Of a stretch of 64,000 bases of DNA, positions 36,702 through 48,257 are shown one piece after another. The notes under the pieces were generated by a model. It was not told the origin of the DNA, searched no databases, and saw only the letters and a list, made by a program, of their open reading frames with translations. The position numbers were made by a program, and so were the translations under genes. This DNA is from Panaeolus papilionaceus. Taxonomy: Eukaryota; Basidiomycota; Agaricomycetes; Agaricales. The DNA is taken from NCBI GenBank assembly GCA_015501605.1, contig JADNRZ010000029.1, forward strand, positions 186,001-250,000, in the 5' to 3' direction. Numbering within the stretch: the stretch's first letter is position 1; every line of letters begins with the position of its first letter.

Positions 36702-38366
36702 ATGAAGACTTTTAGCACTCTTGTCACTTTTGCGTTACTGTCTTTGCCCTCAATGGGACTCATACCTCTTCCATCAGCAAAAAACCAGGCTGTAGATCCG
36801 TGATATCAGCCAATGTCTAGTCAATATCAGGCTGTGATGTGGCGGCGACAGAAGTCTGAGTCTGCACACTCAGCTGTGGGCTTCAATCTGAGATCAAACG
36901 TCAACCTGATATTAAGTCCCAATCTGACATCTGCTGAACTAGTGACGTCTGATTATACTACACATACCTATCGAATAAGTGCAACGAGAGAGAAATAAAA
37001 AGATTTTTCTTTTTTGGAAGGGTTCGCCCAGCCGCTCATTCCACATTTGCATTGAATAACACCAGCAATGTAAATCTACGAAATTTGCCAATGCAAGGAA
37101 TCGAACCCAAGCGTTGACTAACACCACAGATTCTATAGCGATGAACCCACTAGTCCAAGAAACCTTTGTTACTTTACAACAGCAAAGGAAATATATCCAC
37201 GACCGCCTCAAACTTCGAAGGCGTGGGATCTAGCTCCTCCAAGAAATCGGACATGATAATATTTATTACCGCCCGTATTTTTGACTAGATAGACACTCAT
37301 TTCCATAATTTAATCCACTTATCATTTATGAAGTATAGATAATAATTATGTTGAAAAAAAAGCTGGCCTTCAATGGGTCTATGTGATCTCAACCTGACAT
37401 GCTCAATATCAATCAGATATTCGGCTGATGTGTATACCTCAAGCTGAGTTCACAGTCAGTGATTGATTACAAGTAGAAATTAAGCAGACAAGATGGCGCG
37501 AGACTGAGATGTGTGTGATATACAGACTTCAATCTGAAATTAACATAATACACAACTGACAACTAGACAATCGATAGTCTGTGAAATTTCAATGTGATGC
37601 CAAACTGATATGCCAGTTTATGCCTGATATTCAGCTAGTATACATTATTTATCTTAAATTTGCATAGATATGTGGAGTCTCTTCAGGTTTTAGATGATCT
37701 ATGAGTTATCAGACTGACGAGTGACATAACAGGTTATAGTGTTCTGTCATTTGACTGAGAGGGCATGGGCAAACTGAGATCCCTCATAAACAAAGACTCT
37801 ATCATGACGTGACACAGCTATGCACAACTTGGTACTGTAGTGTTGTATCGGAGAATGATATATACCATATCAAGCTGATATTTACATTTCTACGACAGTT
37901 CGTAGATCTACTATCAATTTTTTTGCTGATGTCTGGGCGTATACCCCAAGATGTTGAGCCTCTGTCAGGGAGGTGGAAATGAGACTGTAGGCCAATTTCA
38001 GTTCGATCGAAACCCATTAAACTTATCATTTGCTTAGTATATTGCAGTTAAATACACGGATAACATCTACAGGACTTACAAATATGGCGAATGCTACACC
38101 TTCGATATCGATGGAGGCATCGCCGCGCTTGCTTTATTCCGCAAGCCCGCCACCTGTTTCCTCCACCCGTACGTATTATACTTCGTATTTAACGATCCAC
38201 AGCTGACTTTGCTTGACATCGAAGAAACCCTGACTGCTCTGGAGGTGTCGTTCCACCCGTTTCTATTCCTATCCCTGCTGTCGCTCCGTTATTCTTTGCA
38301 AACGCGGCCGATTTCATTGAGTTCGTTGGAAAGTCGGCCACCTGTCAGAAGAATGTTTTATCCTAG
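36702..38366 (+). CDS. SSP3, small secreted protein split by a 1.2-kb intron insertion
   Basis: Third member of the SSP family. Exon 1 is 36702-36791 (signal peptide ending PSMG), ending at GCT before GTAGAT in phase 0. Exon 2 is 38038-38168 (131 nt, as in SSP1) and exon 3 is 38225-38366. If spliced this way it encodes about 120 aa with an intact frame. Exon 1 is 36 nt shorter than in SSP1 and lacks the first cysteine; the third cysteine is replaced by Arg (ALFRKPATC). Intron 1 would be 1246 nt, about twenty times the local norm, and is filled with degenerate repeats. The locus could be functional with a long intron or disrupted; I cannot decide. Confidence 0.55.
36792..38037. repeat. inserted 1.2-kb segment with recurrent CTGATAT-like motif
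   Basis: It lies where SSP1 has a 59-nt intron. A degenerate motif around CTGANAT, often preceded by CAA, recurs more than fifteen times on the plus strand; examples are CAACCTGATATT, CAATCTGACATC, CAAACTGATATGCC and CAAGCTGATATTT. Spacing is irregular, mostly tens of bases. It also holds the tRNA-like sequence at 37088-37164. No coding frame explains it. It may be a decayed minisatellite or the remains of a mobile element. Confidence 0.55.
37088..37164 (-). pseudogene. tRNA-like sequence with A and B boxes (tRNA pseudogene or SINE head)
   Basis: On the minus strand, TGGACTAGTGGG (37157-37146) resembles a pol III A box and GGGTTCGATTCC (37108-37097) is a perfect B box, spaced as in a tRNA. 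The 3' half reads like a T-arm plus acceptor (CATTGGC, then A). The 5' flank does not pair with it and the T-stem has mismatches, so this is not a working tRNA. Confidence 0.5.
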
Positions 38367-39459
38367 GAGCTGCTATCTTGCATTGTACATATCTGAATAG
38401 GCGCCGCACACACCTTGGGTCTCTAAATTCATGAATTTACTTGTCAAATTTCGGATCATGTCACTGCATCAACTCGAATAACTCGAAAAACCCGAAGTAG
38501 TCTCCCGTCCTGGCAATCCTGGTACTGGAGTGTTTGGGACATCGTTTATCGCGCAAGGACTACCACGACAGTAGGTGAAAGTATATTGTATGCCACTACC
38601 AACATAGACCTATGCTGACTTTTACTTAGGCCCAAAGACATCCATGAGGTATATGACGACCTTGCGGCTGCATTCTTCCCCCATGGAGACGAACGCTTTC
38701 CGAACGTTCTGCGTACATCAGCCAGTTCACAGATGTACATACTGTCCTCGACATAAGAAACACCACGAATGGCTTCTTGTTGACTGGGAGCTCGCCACAT
38801 CCATTCATCCATTCTACCAAATCGACCACAGTTACATAGTGTATGGAAAATCGGTTCTTCGTTGGAGTGGGATTATAATGGCGAGTGTCCATGCATCACG
38901 TATATTTTGAATCAAGGGTTGTGAAGAGAGATTGTTATCTTGTACTCTTCTCGTGCGGCGTGCGCTTGTGCTGTTCGTAGAGAGTCAAGACTATTGAACT
39001 ACAAAATTCATCTTACATTTTCCTATCTTCGTATGCGTCACTTTTGGTCTTTTCGTTGCCCACAAGGGTCTCTTTCCAAAGGGGCCTCCTTTCTCTCTCA
39101 GGTGTTGCAGTAATTCATACACAAAAACGGTGCGTTTTTCGACAGTGTGTGGTAGATCGGCTAGATACTATATCTCATATCAGTATTCGTTCCGATAATG
39201 TCGACTTGACGGGAGAGGCAGGAAAAAGTGGATATTTTCATCGATAATCTAAATCAGAGGGCTTTATTCTTTGCCTTGAGCCCGACTTGACCGCAACCGT
39301 TATCCACTGACCCATCGGGCAGAATCGCACTCATGAAATAATTACCCGACGCCCGTGTTCAGTTTCTATACTTTAAATATCAAGATACACGAGTCTTGCC
39401 TCTCACCATTGTTGACTCCTTACAGGTTTCCTTATCGGCAACACTTTCTTATACCCATG
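38367..39459. other. no intact gene; possible P-loop remnant
   Basis: At about 38505-38570 one frame reads RPGNPGTG, like the Walker A lead-in of fungal P-loop ATPases, but the lysine is replaced by Val and the frame closes soon after. Frames at 38644-38910 on plus may be further debris. Nothing else is recognisable. Confidence 0.3.
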
Positions 39460-41139
39460 ATGGATCAAGACATTCTCATTCAAAATCCAGTGTTTCCTAT
39501 CGAAATTCTTCGTCTTATACTCGAGGAAACTCTATGAGGATGGGGAGTCAGAAAACTTATCCGCGCTCAACGTTGCTGCTTAAGATCTAAAACCGTTATA
39601 CCCATCTGCCACTCATACATCTACCAAAATATGACCTTCCGTGTTCCCGCCAAACGCCGCGAACCTCAGAATGCAGGCCTGGGAGCCCAGAAAGTGGTGT
39701 ATTTGCTTACCCGATATCCCTATATATCGAGTGACATCCGCAGTACTAGTCTCACTTATAAATGGGGGGATTCCCGTGCACGTCGAGTTGAGCTTCCGGT
39801 CGGTATGCTTAACCATGTATTGCGCTCAGGGTATGTATGCCGTGTTAACAGCCGATACCTAACCTCATATTGGTTTGTTGAATGGGCCATTTGAGATAGG
39901 ACTCCTCTGCCACCTTACGTTCTCCCTGGCTCCAAGCCAACTTTTTCAATTTGCAGTCTCTTACTCTCCAAGTTCATCATACCTGCTCTAATAACGGCGT
40001 CTGCGAGTATTGCCCGCTTGTAGCACAGGCCCTGTCCGAATTCACTGGGTTGGAACGTTTAGCAGAGATTCAGATAACAGTCAAGACCCCGGTTCTAGGC
40101 TTATGGCCGACGCTTCTTAATTTTACGAGTATACTTACTAGCATTATACCTCGAATTCTTTTCTTTTTCAGATCCAATAGACGTCGATTCTTATTTGAGC
40201 GGCGTTCAAAGGTGGTCCCAAAACCTTCGTATCCTGACATTGAGGCGTGGCAGCGACTTTCCATTCTCCCTCCTCACTCAACTCGGCCAGCTCCAGGGGT
40301 ATCCACCTTGACTCCCAATTCAAGTTCCCAGGAGGTGTCCTAATGTACAACCATCTGCGTGTGGTCGTGTTGACCTTGACACACTGCTACTCATGTCATT
40401 CACAGCAAAGAGAAAGGGCGTCCAAGCTTTTCCTTCATTACAGGTTCTCCGGTTCCATATTTATCCCGACCAGATACAGTCTTATAAGGTGTATGACGTC
40501 TTTGACCATGTCCAGCGGCTAGAGACTCTATCCATTGATATCAATCTCAACGGTAGGTGGGTCACCTAGTCATTGACCGATGTCCACCTTTATGACGCTC
40601 TGGTTCTATTAGAATTTAACCTAACGTTCAGCTTCACGCCGTGCTTCCAAAATCAACTTAAAACCCTGAAACATATCGCCGTCGAAGTATCTTTTCGATT
40701 TGGATCCCAATCAAATGTGGGAGAATGTCATCAAAGCATCGTCCGCTCATTGTGCGATGCTCTGGAGTCTTTGAAAAAGCAGAATATTGTGGAGGAAATT
40801 ACGTTGGATCTGCACTTGCATATGGAAAATGCCCACCACGCGCTGAGCAGCGAGACAAGACCGTCATTTACGGAATGGGAAAGGCTGGATCAGGTCTTGA
40901 TGGAGGATCGAGTCAACGACTTTCCACGTTTACGGAGCGTGAAAATTAGTGTCAGCTCTCAAGCCATGAACTACACACCGATGGTAGTGGATGGGAAGGA
41001 GGTGCTCAATTGGATCTTTCAAGAGTTTCTGGAAGATCCTCTTCATCGCCTGTACTCTACCACGGAACTCGATTTCGTAGCTTCCTTTCATCCTTCATAT
41101 AGGTCTTCCCTCAACATTATAAAGTGGTTATGGTATTGA
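39460..41139 (+). pseudogene. decayed F-box/LRR gene, related to C
   Basis: Pieces of all three exons are present in order. The F-box start is MDQDILIQNPVFPIEILRLI. A repeat part begins after an acceptor at about 39957 (SLTLQVHHTCSNNGVCEYC). A middle block reads GVQAFPSLQVLRFHIYP. The 3' exon from about 40630 has TPCFQNQLKTLKHIAVEV, WERLDQVLMEDR, FPRLRSVKI and DPLHRLYSTTELDF, and is intact. Exon 1 carries a stop about 27 codons in. An acidic stretch in another frame (YEDGESENLSALNVA) suggests two offsetting indels there. Its 3' end faces the 3' end of the monooxygenase gene. Confidence 0.75.
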
Positions 41140-41281
41140 AGTTTTGCACAATAAAAGGCACTGAACCTTACATATCTACTGGAATTAAAAGCTGAATCAT
41201 GCCATACTGATCACTGGTTTGAATTAAAGGTGCCATTCATCTCATAACCGATGCCGAACTCTGACCAAGATGTAGTTTTGC

Positions 41282-43562
41282 TCACAAGGTCTTTCCTTCC
41301 CGCAGTTGACGACGCTCCGCTGTCAGAGTCGAAATCTCGTTAAGATCAATGACCTTGATAGCCCAATTCAACCAATTCCCCCCACTCCGCCCGCTCCGAA
41401 CATACATGTCATCCAATAACTGGTCAGCAGCTTGCGGCCATCTAGAAAGCATAACCTCTTGATCAAACTCGTTCAGCCAGATTGAGATCAGAGAATAGGC
41501 TCACGTCCAGAAGTCCAAACTTGTGCTATAACTGTCGTTTATCCACGATATGCTATCAGGGTAGCGAAACTTCATCCAGGCCGCTCCTCGCTCTGCAGTC
41601 TCGAGCGCCTCATCAACAGTTGTTGGCAGTTGCATTTTATCTTCCCGGAAGTACGATGCAATCCAATGTGCAGCTACTTCATCGGTATAGCCGTGACTAC
41701 CTGTAAACTAACCCAAATGTATTAGCTGCCTATCCAGGCTCAATATACATAACTTTGCTGGCAAACCGTACCAGTGCACCAGCAATCGCGAAATCTCTGT
41801 GGAGAATATTCTTCGCAGGAACAACGCCACGATAGATGGAAGTCACCCATTTGTCGTGTTCTGGATCAGTCTTGGGCGGATCTTTGAAAGATTTGTAGTT
41901 CCACTTCGGATTGACTTTTGTTAACGGCTCATGTCGACCTATACCGAGTTCTTTCGCCATCTCAGCTAACGAACACGAAACGTAAGCGATATCCAAGGAG
42001 AACCGAGGAATGGGGACGAACGTGTAAAGATATTTGACCATGAGCTCTGATAACCCGTCGACAGGATCACGACTTTGGGCTTTATTGTCCTCCCTGTGCT
42101 CAATAGGACGCTCTCCCCATCATCAGCGTACCCGGTAGCGCGTGCTGGCGCGACTACTTCAAATGCTCTCGCCATCGCCAATGCGTGGAAGCATTCGGGG
42201 CTCACATTACCCTCATCACTCGCTCGAACACCCCAAAAGAGGTCGTGAGTTAGACGCAGAGGAGAGTCTTCAGGGATTTTGAATGCCTTGAACTATGCAT
42301 AAAGTAAGCGTCCGTCCTGTTTGGGTGAAACATACAACATACAGCTTCCTTTTCCATCGACCTCCAAATTGCGCGAGTGATGGCCCCACCGAGAGTTGTT
42401 TTGTGTAAGAATCGCCTAAAGAAGGGAATATAAAAATAGGGATACGAGTAGAAGAATGCGACCCACTCCAATCGACTGTTTAGATCACAATGACCAGCGA
42501 GTATGCCAACCAAACTTATGATTTAAATTCAGTGCTCGAAACGAACATAATCCGAGATGAATTACACACCGACTCTTCCTGATGAAATCGGGTGCAGGAC
42601 TCTTCGAAGCGAAGAACGTATCAGTTCGCGAAAAGACCATCACAACCTTCCTCCCAGAAAGTGTCATCTTCCGGACAGCACTAATGGGTACCATTCCGCT
42701 TTAGTTATTGTTGAAAATGAACATGTAGGGAGGGACGTACTCTTGCGCGGATTTGCCGCCACCAACGACCAGAACTACGTCGTCTGCTTCCGAGTCATCA
42801 GAAATGTTGGTCGCTTCTAGCATTCTATCAAGGTTTGCGGCGAATTGTGAGGAATGCACAACGAGGCCCTTGAACCCAGCACGGTCTGCAGCCGCCTGCG
42901 ACATCGCTTCGGGGATATTGGGATTGCTGCACCCCTGAGAGAGAGAGAGGATCATCAGAGATGGTGAGGCGAGTCGCGCCAAGGAAGGAACATACTCCAG
43001 TAGCCAGTACAATCTTCGCAAACTGCATCACCCGCTCCTTCTGGGATTCTCTATCCTGAACCTTGACCTTCCACTTTCCAGGCTCATCTCGATGGATGTT
43101 CAATACGTTCGTTTTGAAGATGAACTTGGCTTTTTCCTTCAAAAACATCTCGTAAAATCGTTCCATATATCTGCACATGTCCATCCCTGAGAGTCGTCCT
43201 CCGCTTTCGGCAGCATTTTCTGGGGGTGGCATGGCAAGAGCAGAGAATCTGTACTCGTTGTGTACACTGCATGTGATATAGCATGATCGCAACACGATGG
43301 AGAAGTTGAAAAGGTGGAAGAGAAGAACGAAAATCAATGATCGTCAGCGTGATTCCAACAGCGAACCTCGGAACATGCACCTATTAATGTGAAGACCTGG
43401 ATAGACGCGCTCTTTAGCCCAAGTTCCACCAACCGTCTCATCCCGCATGATGAGGGTTACATCCGTATACCCATCTGAAGTGAGTACGTAGGCATTGATC
43501 AGGCCGGCGACACCAGTTCCAATGATGCCTATGGGTTGATTCAGAACAGAGTTATCGGACAT
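41282..43562 (-). CDS. FAD-dependent monooxygenase (FMO-like)
   Basis: NADPH- and FAD-dependent oxygenation of a small-molecule substrate; intracellular. Exons: 43562-43381, 43266-42996, 42934-42741, 42680-42570, 42475-42343, 42292-42022, 41965-41772, 41707-41505, 41441-41282; 572 aa, all phases agree. The FAD-binding Rossmann motif GTGVAG is at residues 15-20. A VGGTW and YPGL segment, then VHNEYRFS and MCRYMERF, follow as in fungal FMO-like enzymes. The NADPH motif VVGGGKSAQD is at about residues 207-216. Further family marks are STGYQSSW, SIYRGVVPAKNIL and FTGSHGYTDEVAAHW. Length fits the family. No biosynthetic neighbours suggest a cluster, so the substrate is unknown. It is convergent with the decayed F-box gene to its left. 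Confidence 0.9.
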
Positions 43563-44101
43563 CGTTAGAAAGAAAGTGGGTATAGATACAAAGCGAGGAC
43601 ACAGATGAGAAAAGGTCGAAGACGGGGTAGGCAATAAGATTGTCATCGTCTTTTAATAGCTGTCCATCCCGAACAATTGCGTGCGGGAAACTAGGAACTG
43701 AATTGGTTGGTCCCTGCATGATAATACATAATGACCCTAATGCTGCGTGCGTGGCCAAAGGTCGTCAACAATCCTCTCTGGACGGCTGGTCGGCATTTGT
43801 TACCACCGGAATATCCTGGTGCATCCCTTCTTGTCAATTATCCGTCGACTTGTCGAGGAAACCATCGTGAAGATCAATCCTTCTGACCTCTACACAGTCA
43901 TAAAATACGAAATGCACCAAAAGCGTCGGCGATGCCTGTCATCGTTGTTACAGAAACCTCAACGACAGACATAGCATGGATACTAAACCAATTAGCCATC
44001 CTTTATGAAAACTGTGCCGCAACGCAGCATCATTGACACCAGACCATTATCAAACGCGAAGTCGCGACACGATAAGGTGAACTTGAAGAGCAGCAAAATA
44101 A

Positions 44102-44214
44102 TGACAAGAGTGGGATTCGAACCCACGCAACATTACGTTATGAGAAGACCCGCTCAAAGCAGGCAAGCCTATGTAAGCTTGAGTCACACGCCTTAACCGC
44201 TCGGCCATCTTGCC
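44102..44214 (-). tRNA. tRNA-Leu (anticodon CAA) with about 33-nt intron
   Basis: On the minus strand the acceptor GGCAAGA pairs with TCTTGTC (one G:T), discriminator A. The D-arm is GGCCGAGCGGTTAAGGC, typical of class II tRNAs. The anticodon stem is TGTGA/TCATA around CTCAAG. The intron follows position 37. A long variable arm precedes the T-arm GTGGGTTCGAATCCCAC. A T4 run follows on the minus strand. Confidence 0.92.
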
Positions 44215-45266
44215 CGACATAATCACGTGAAGGAGGCCGGCCGAGTGCCCCTTTGGTCTCCCCTCGACGTCCTCGACACCTCCTCGAGGCTCTGAAGTCT
44301 GGCCTCACTCCCGCAGGTGATGCCTGTTTAGCACATTAGAAAGCATTAAAAGAAAGATTAAATACATGTCCAGGCTTTCTGTTGAATGAAAACGCATAAA
44401 AATGTTTATCATTTTGAGTCCCAGATATGCCAAGAACAGGTTAAGTATTCGTAATCTGCTTGGCTATCGAAAAGAATATCCTTATTGTTTGATTATAGGC
44501 CACAAAAAGAACTAGAGAAGGATATCTTTACCCAATCCAAACGACTTTTAATATGATTAAATCTTATTGTGGACAACAACATCGAGCAAAGGAATACTAT
44601 TTTTGTTCTTGATGTCTGACAAAAGAATGGACTTTTTGGAGTGCTTCTTGATCGTCAAAAAGTCTTCGCTGCAAAAGTTGGCAGGCAGACTTTTTGGGGG
44701 TCAGAAAGCGACTCGAAATGGTAAACCATTCCTGTAAATATACAGAAACAGATAAGGTTAACAACTCTTATTGTATTTGTCGCCCAAAAATGGCGTTCCT
44801 TTTTGTTTCGCAAATGCTACTGGAAAAGGAGTCCTATTTACAGTCTTTATTGATGGCATCACCTTTACCTTTTTGGGTCTATTGTGGCTGTCAAACGGCG
44901 AAGAAAAGGGTTTACTTTTCGCTATGCTTTTATTTTCCACAAAGATTTCCTGTTCAGACAAGTTTCTAGCTTATATACAGATATTCTAAAAGTTTCATCT
45001 TTTTGGTTGGCTTTCTTACGTAGGATAAAGTGGCCACCCGCGGGAGTGCCTAGCGTATTCGGACGTCCGAACCTGTCCGTTAATTACCTAGCCCCTGTTT
45101 CCCATACCCTATCAGCCACCCTTGCCCACATCCATATCGCGTGTCAGGTGCATGTCATCTTTGAGGCTTAACTGCAAAGAGGTCATTGGAGCCTTCTTGT
45201 CTCCTCCACCGTCTCCACTAGCGATAGTCGTCGCCATCAAAGCCATCTTCAAAATCCAACCTCTTC
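44215..45266. other. intergenic, with recurrent CTTTTTGG
   Basis: No supported gene. The octamer CTTTTTGG occurs at about 44630, 44690, 44867 and 44999. Short AT-rich frames on both strands (for example 44771-44989) carry no domain. Confidence 0.45.
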
Positions 45267-45273
45267 TATATAT
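45267..45273 (+). promoter_or_regulatory. TATA box of the lectin-fusion gene
   Basis: TATATAT lies 85 nt before the ATG at 45352. Confidence 0.55.
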
Positions 45274-45351
45274 CTTTAGAATTCAGGTCTAAAAGCAATT
45301 CGCCGACCTACAGAGTGCGCAGCAAGTTACCCTCAAGTCCACGTGCTAACC

Positions 45352-46772
45352 ATGCTCCTCCCGATTCTCTTCACCTCCCTGTTCTTCAACACTCTGTTCG
45401 CTCAATCACTCGCAGGCCGACTCTTCACAATTGTCAATCGATGTCCGGAATCGATTTCACCTTTCATCAATGGCGTCAATCAAGGAACCTTAAGTCCAGA
45501 TGGGATGCTCAATATCACTTTTACGGATAATTGGTCGGGTCTGATTTATACCTCTGCGAATGGGGGCAGCTCCACGGGAGCTGGGACGACGAGAGCTGGA
45601 TTCTTTGGTGATGTTCGCCTTGACTGGTCCTATATAGTACTTTGGAACATTGCGAATACTGATTCTTTGTAGGCTCACTATTATTATATCGTCAAAGACG
45701 CTTCGTCTTTCAACACGGGTGTTATGGTTGTACCGAATGCAGCTCCGGCTGTACGTTCTTTCTCCTTTTACCACCCGTATCCTCTAAAGGCGGATATTGA
45801 TGAACGAACAGAACTCATTTTGTGAACCAATTGGATGCGACAGTACCTCCTGTCCCGCGGTGTTCAACCAGCCTCCTGCCAGTTTCCCTGTTCCAGGCGA
45901 CACAGCACCCACCCAGCCACTATTTCAATGCCCCTCAGATGCGAGTGGGTATCGCATCGTGTATGTTAATCTCATAATTTGGCGATACGACAGCGATTGA
46001 AATGTGTGAATCCTAACCTGTAGATTCTGCCCCGAGCGCACCTTCCCTCCACCCCCTGATTCGCTCTCTATCCACCCAAGCTCTAATACCAATAAATGCA
46101 TTGACGTTCGAGGTGGACAATTTACCAATGGAACGAATGTTCAAATGTACGTGTTGTCTTTGAATGTTTCCATATTTCTTCGACGTCGACTTAATGCTAA
46201 CGTTCGAGTTGCCTTCCGTTGCACACTCTCGTTTCAATTCGTTCCATCTTTCACGACGTTTAACTCCTTCCGACGCATTCTTCGCTGTTTTCCTTCAATT
46301 TAACGCGTACAACATGTATACAGCTGGGACTGTAACAACACAGCCGCTCAGCGGTGGACATTCCCCGCCGATGGAACCAAAGGGGCAATCAAGCTCGCAG
46401 GAACACAAATGTGTTTAGATGCGGGTTCGGGTGAGTACCTCACTCTCACAGCTCCTGAAACTGAATTGAATTTGATACGATACGACGTATAGTCCCCAAC
46501 TCAGGAACTACGCTCAAGCTATGGCAATGCATTGACAATTCTCCAGCCCAGACTTGGACATATGTGAATCAGACACATTTTCAGCTAGATGGGTCTAGTG
46601 CGTCTTTTTCTTCCTCAATTTCATTATCTATCCCTTATTCTGATTCTGACGTATCGACGTGATGGGTACAGCTCAATGCATGGATCTTATGGCCGGCTCG
46701 ACGATCGATGGAACTCCAATTCAGACATGGACGTGCCAAGAGCTCAACGCGAATCAGCTGTGGACTTTCTGA
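45352..46772 (+). CDS. secreted thaumatin-like plus ricin-B-type lectin (beta-trefoil) protein
   Basis: Exons: 45352-45612, 45673-45750, 45812-45960, 46024-46146, 46324-46430, 46493-46597, 46672-46772; 307 aa. A signal peptide covers about residues 1-18. Residues about 22-150 resemble a small thaumatin-like domain: FTIVNRCPESISPFING, GTTRAGFFGD and the cysteine-rich FCEPIGCDSTSCPAVFNQPP. From about residue 185 there is a ricin-B-type carbohydrate-binding trefoil: KCIDVRGG, AAQRWTF, MCLDAGS, AQTWTYV, CMDLMAGS and NQLWTF, i.e. the QxW repeats. Only the sugar-binding domain is present; there is no catalytic toxin chain. It likely binds glycans outside the cell, in the wall or on a host or competitor. 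Intron 4 (177 nt) is longer than its neighbours. Confidence 0.85.
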
Positions 46773-48257
46773 TTCGACTCTCTCTGCTCACAGCGAGCTT
46801 TGAGGCATGACAGAGCTCATAAAGCGTTTCAACTAATGCTGGGCGTTGGGTGTATTTACAAGATTCGTTTGTATGATTAATATGATATGCTATACATTCC
46901 TCATATTCCTATCACCATGAGTAGGCTGGGTTCCTAGGCTGAGCCTAGATCTTTACTTGTTCCATTAATATATGTATTTACCATACATTTGAAACTGTGC
47001 ATCATTGATAAGATCTTGATCTAAATATAGGCCTTTCGACGCGCACAAAGCCCTCATAGCGTTCGGAAGTTGTGAAGATGGAGAGTCGAGACCGTTGGAT
47101 TGAGAGCGGCATTGACATATATTCTCGCTGGATTCATGGCCCGATACAATCAATGAATGAGAGTAAATGTAGATAAATGAGTCTGATATGTCGAATTTTC
47201 TATAACTTATTATTCTGAAGCACGACGTCGACAACTTGAGCAGGGGAGCATCTGCGGTCAGGCGGACTTGATTTCCACAAGTCCCAAGGGCAGGGCTATG
47301 CGGATCAAAGTTGCTTGCCGAGATCACAGCCCGTCGTGAGGTTCGTTCACATCAAGCCGATTCGGACGCGCCCACATCAAGATTTTAGCAACTCACCAAG
47401 TCGCGTGTATCAATCGATATCAGTGAGCTCATGTGTGCAGGGTAGGCATCTGAACGGCACACATGCCTTGAACTCGCCGTTGAACGCGTTCAACGATCAT
47501 TGAATGCCTCATACCATACATTGCGCCGCCCATGTCCTTTCTTTCTGAAAATAACACGTCAACTGGGATTCATGAACGAGAATTGAATTGAAGTGGAATG
47601 GATTTACAGGATGACAGGTCCCAAAGAGTCAGAGACCCACCTCAGCCACACAGAGTCCACCCCTGACCCCTACTTATCCTGCAGTCCAGGGCAACCTCCG
47701 CAGCCTAATGGGTTTCGCTCCTGTTTGAATCGTCAACGGGCATAACGGAGATTCTCAGTCGTTTCCCTCCTGCCTGACTGTCTGCTTGGTGTTCCTTTTC
47801 GCTTCTTCATACACTTTCATCACCCACCACACTCTGACTGGTACTGGGGTTGTAAAACCGCACTTCTCCTTCTCTCTTGGCTGTTCAAACATTAGCAAGG
47901 TGACTGGTGACTGGTGCCGCTCCACCCAAGGCTCAGCTTACGCTAAACTTCGCGCCCGCAGATAAATCACCCAAGCGAAACACCTCATATCTCCGAGTTG
48001 CACGGCTGCCCGCTCAGCATCACAACCTCGTTGCGTCCGAGGTGCTTCATATAACTAAAACCTCATCGCGCTCGGGTTTTACGCCATCCCTTGCTTTTTC
48101 TTCTTCTGTCGTCTCTTGGTATAATTGGCCTCTGAGTGTTGGGGTTTATCGTCCTCAGCCACTCAATTTCTTTTTCGCTCTAGGCTACTTACGCTTGGGC
48201 CTCAAGCTTTGATTCTTGCTGTATAACGACATATTACACGTTTACGATCACCAAAAC
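46773..48257. other. intergenic region without a supported gene
   Basis: No frame here shows a motif. The last few hundred bases are pyrimidine-rich, as expected for the promoter and leader of the next gene. Confidence 0.5.

Noticed and set aside
37088..37164. Functional tRNA gene
   Set aside because: A and B boxes fit, but the 5' and 3' ends do not pair and the T-stem has mismatches.
38505..38910. Possible P-loop ATPase (RPGNPGTG) gene
   Set aside because: The essential lysine is missing, the frame is short and nothing downstream confirms the family; at most a remnant.
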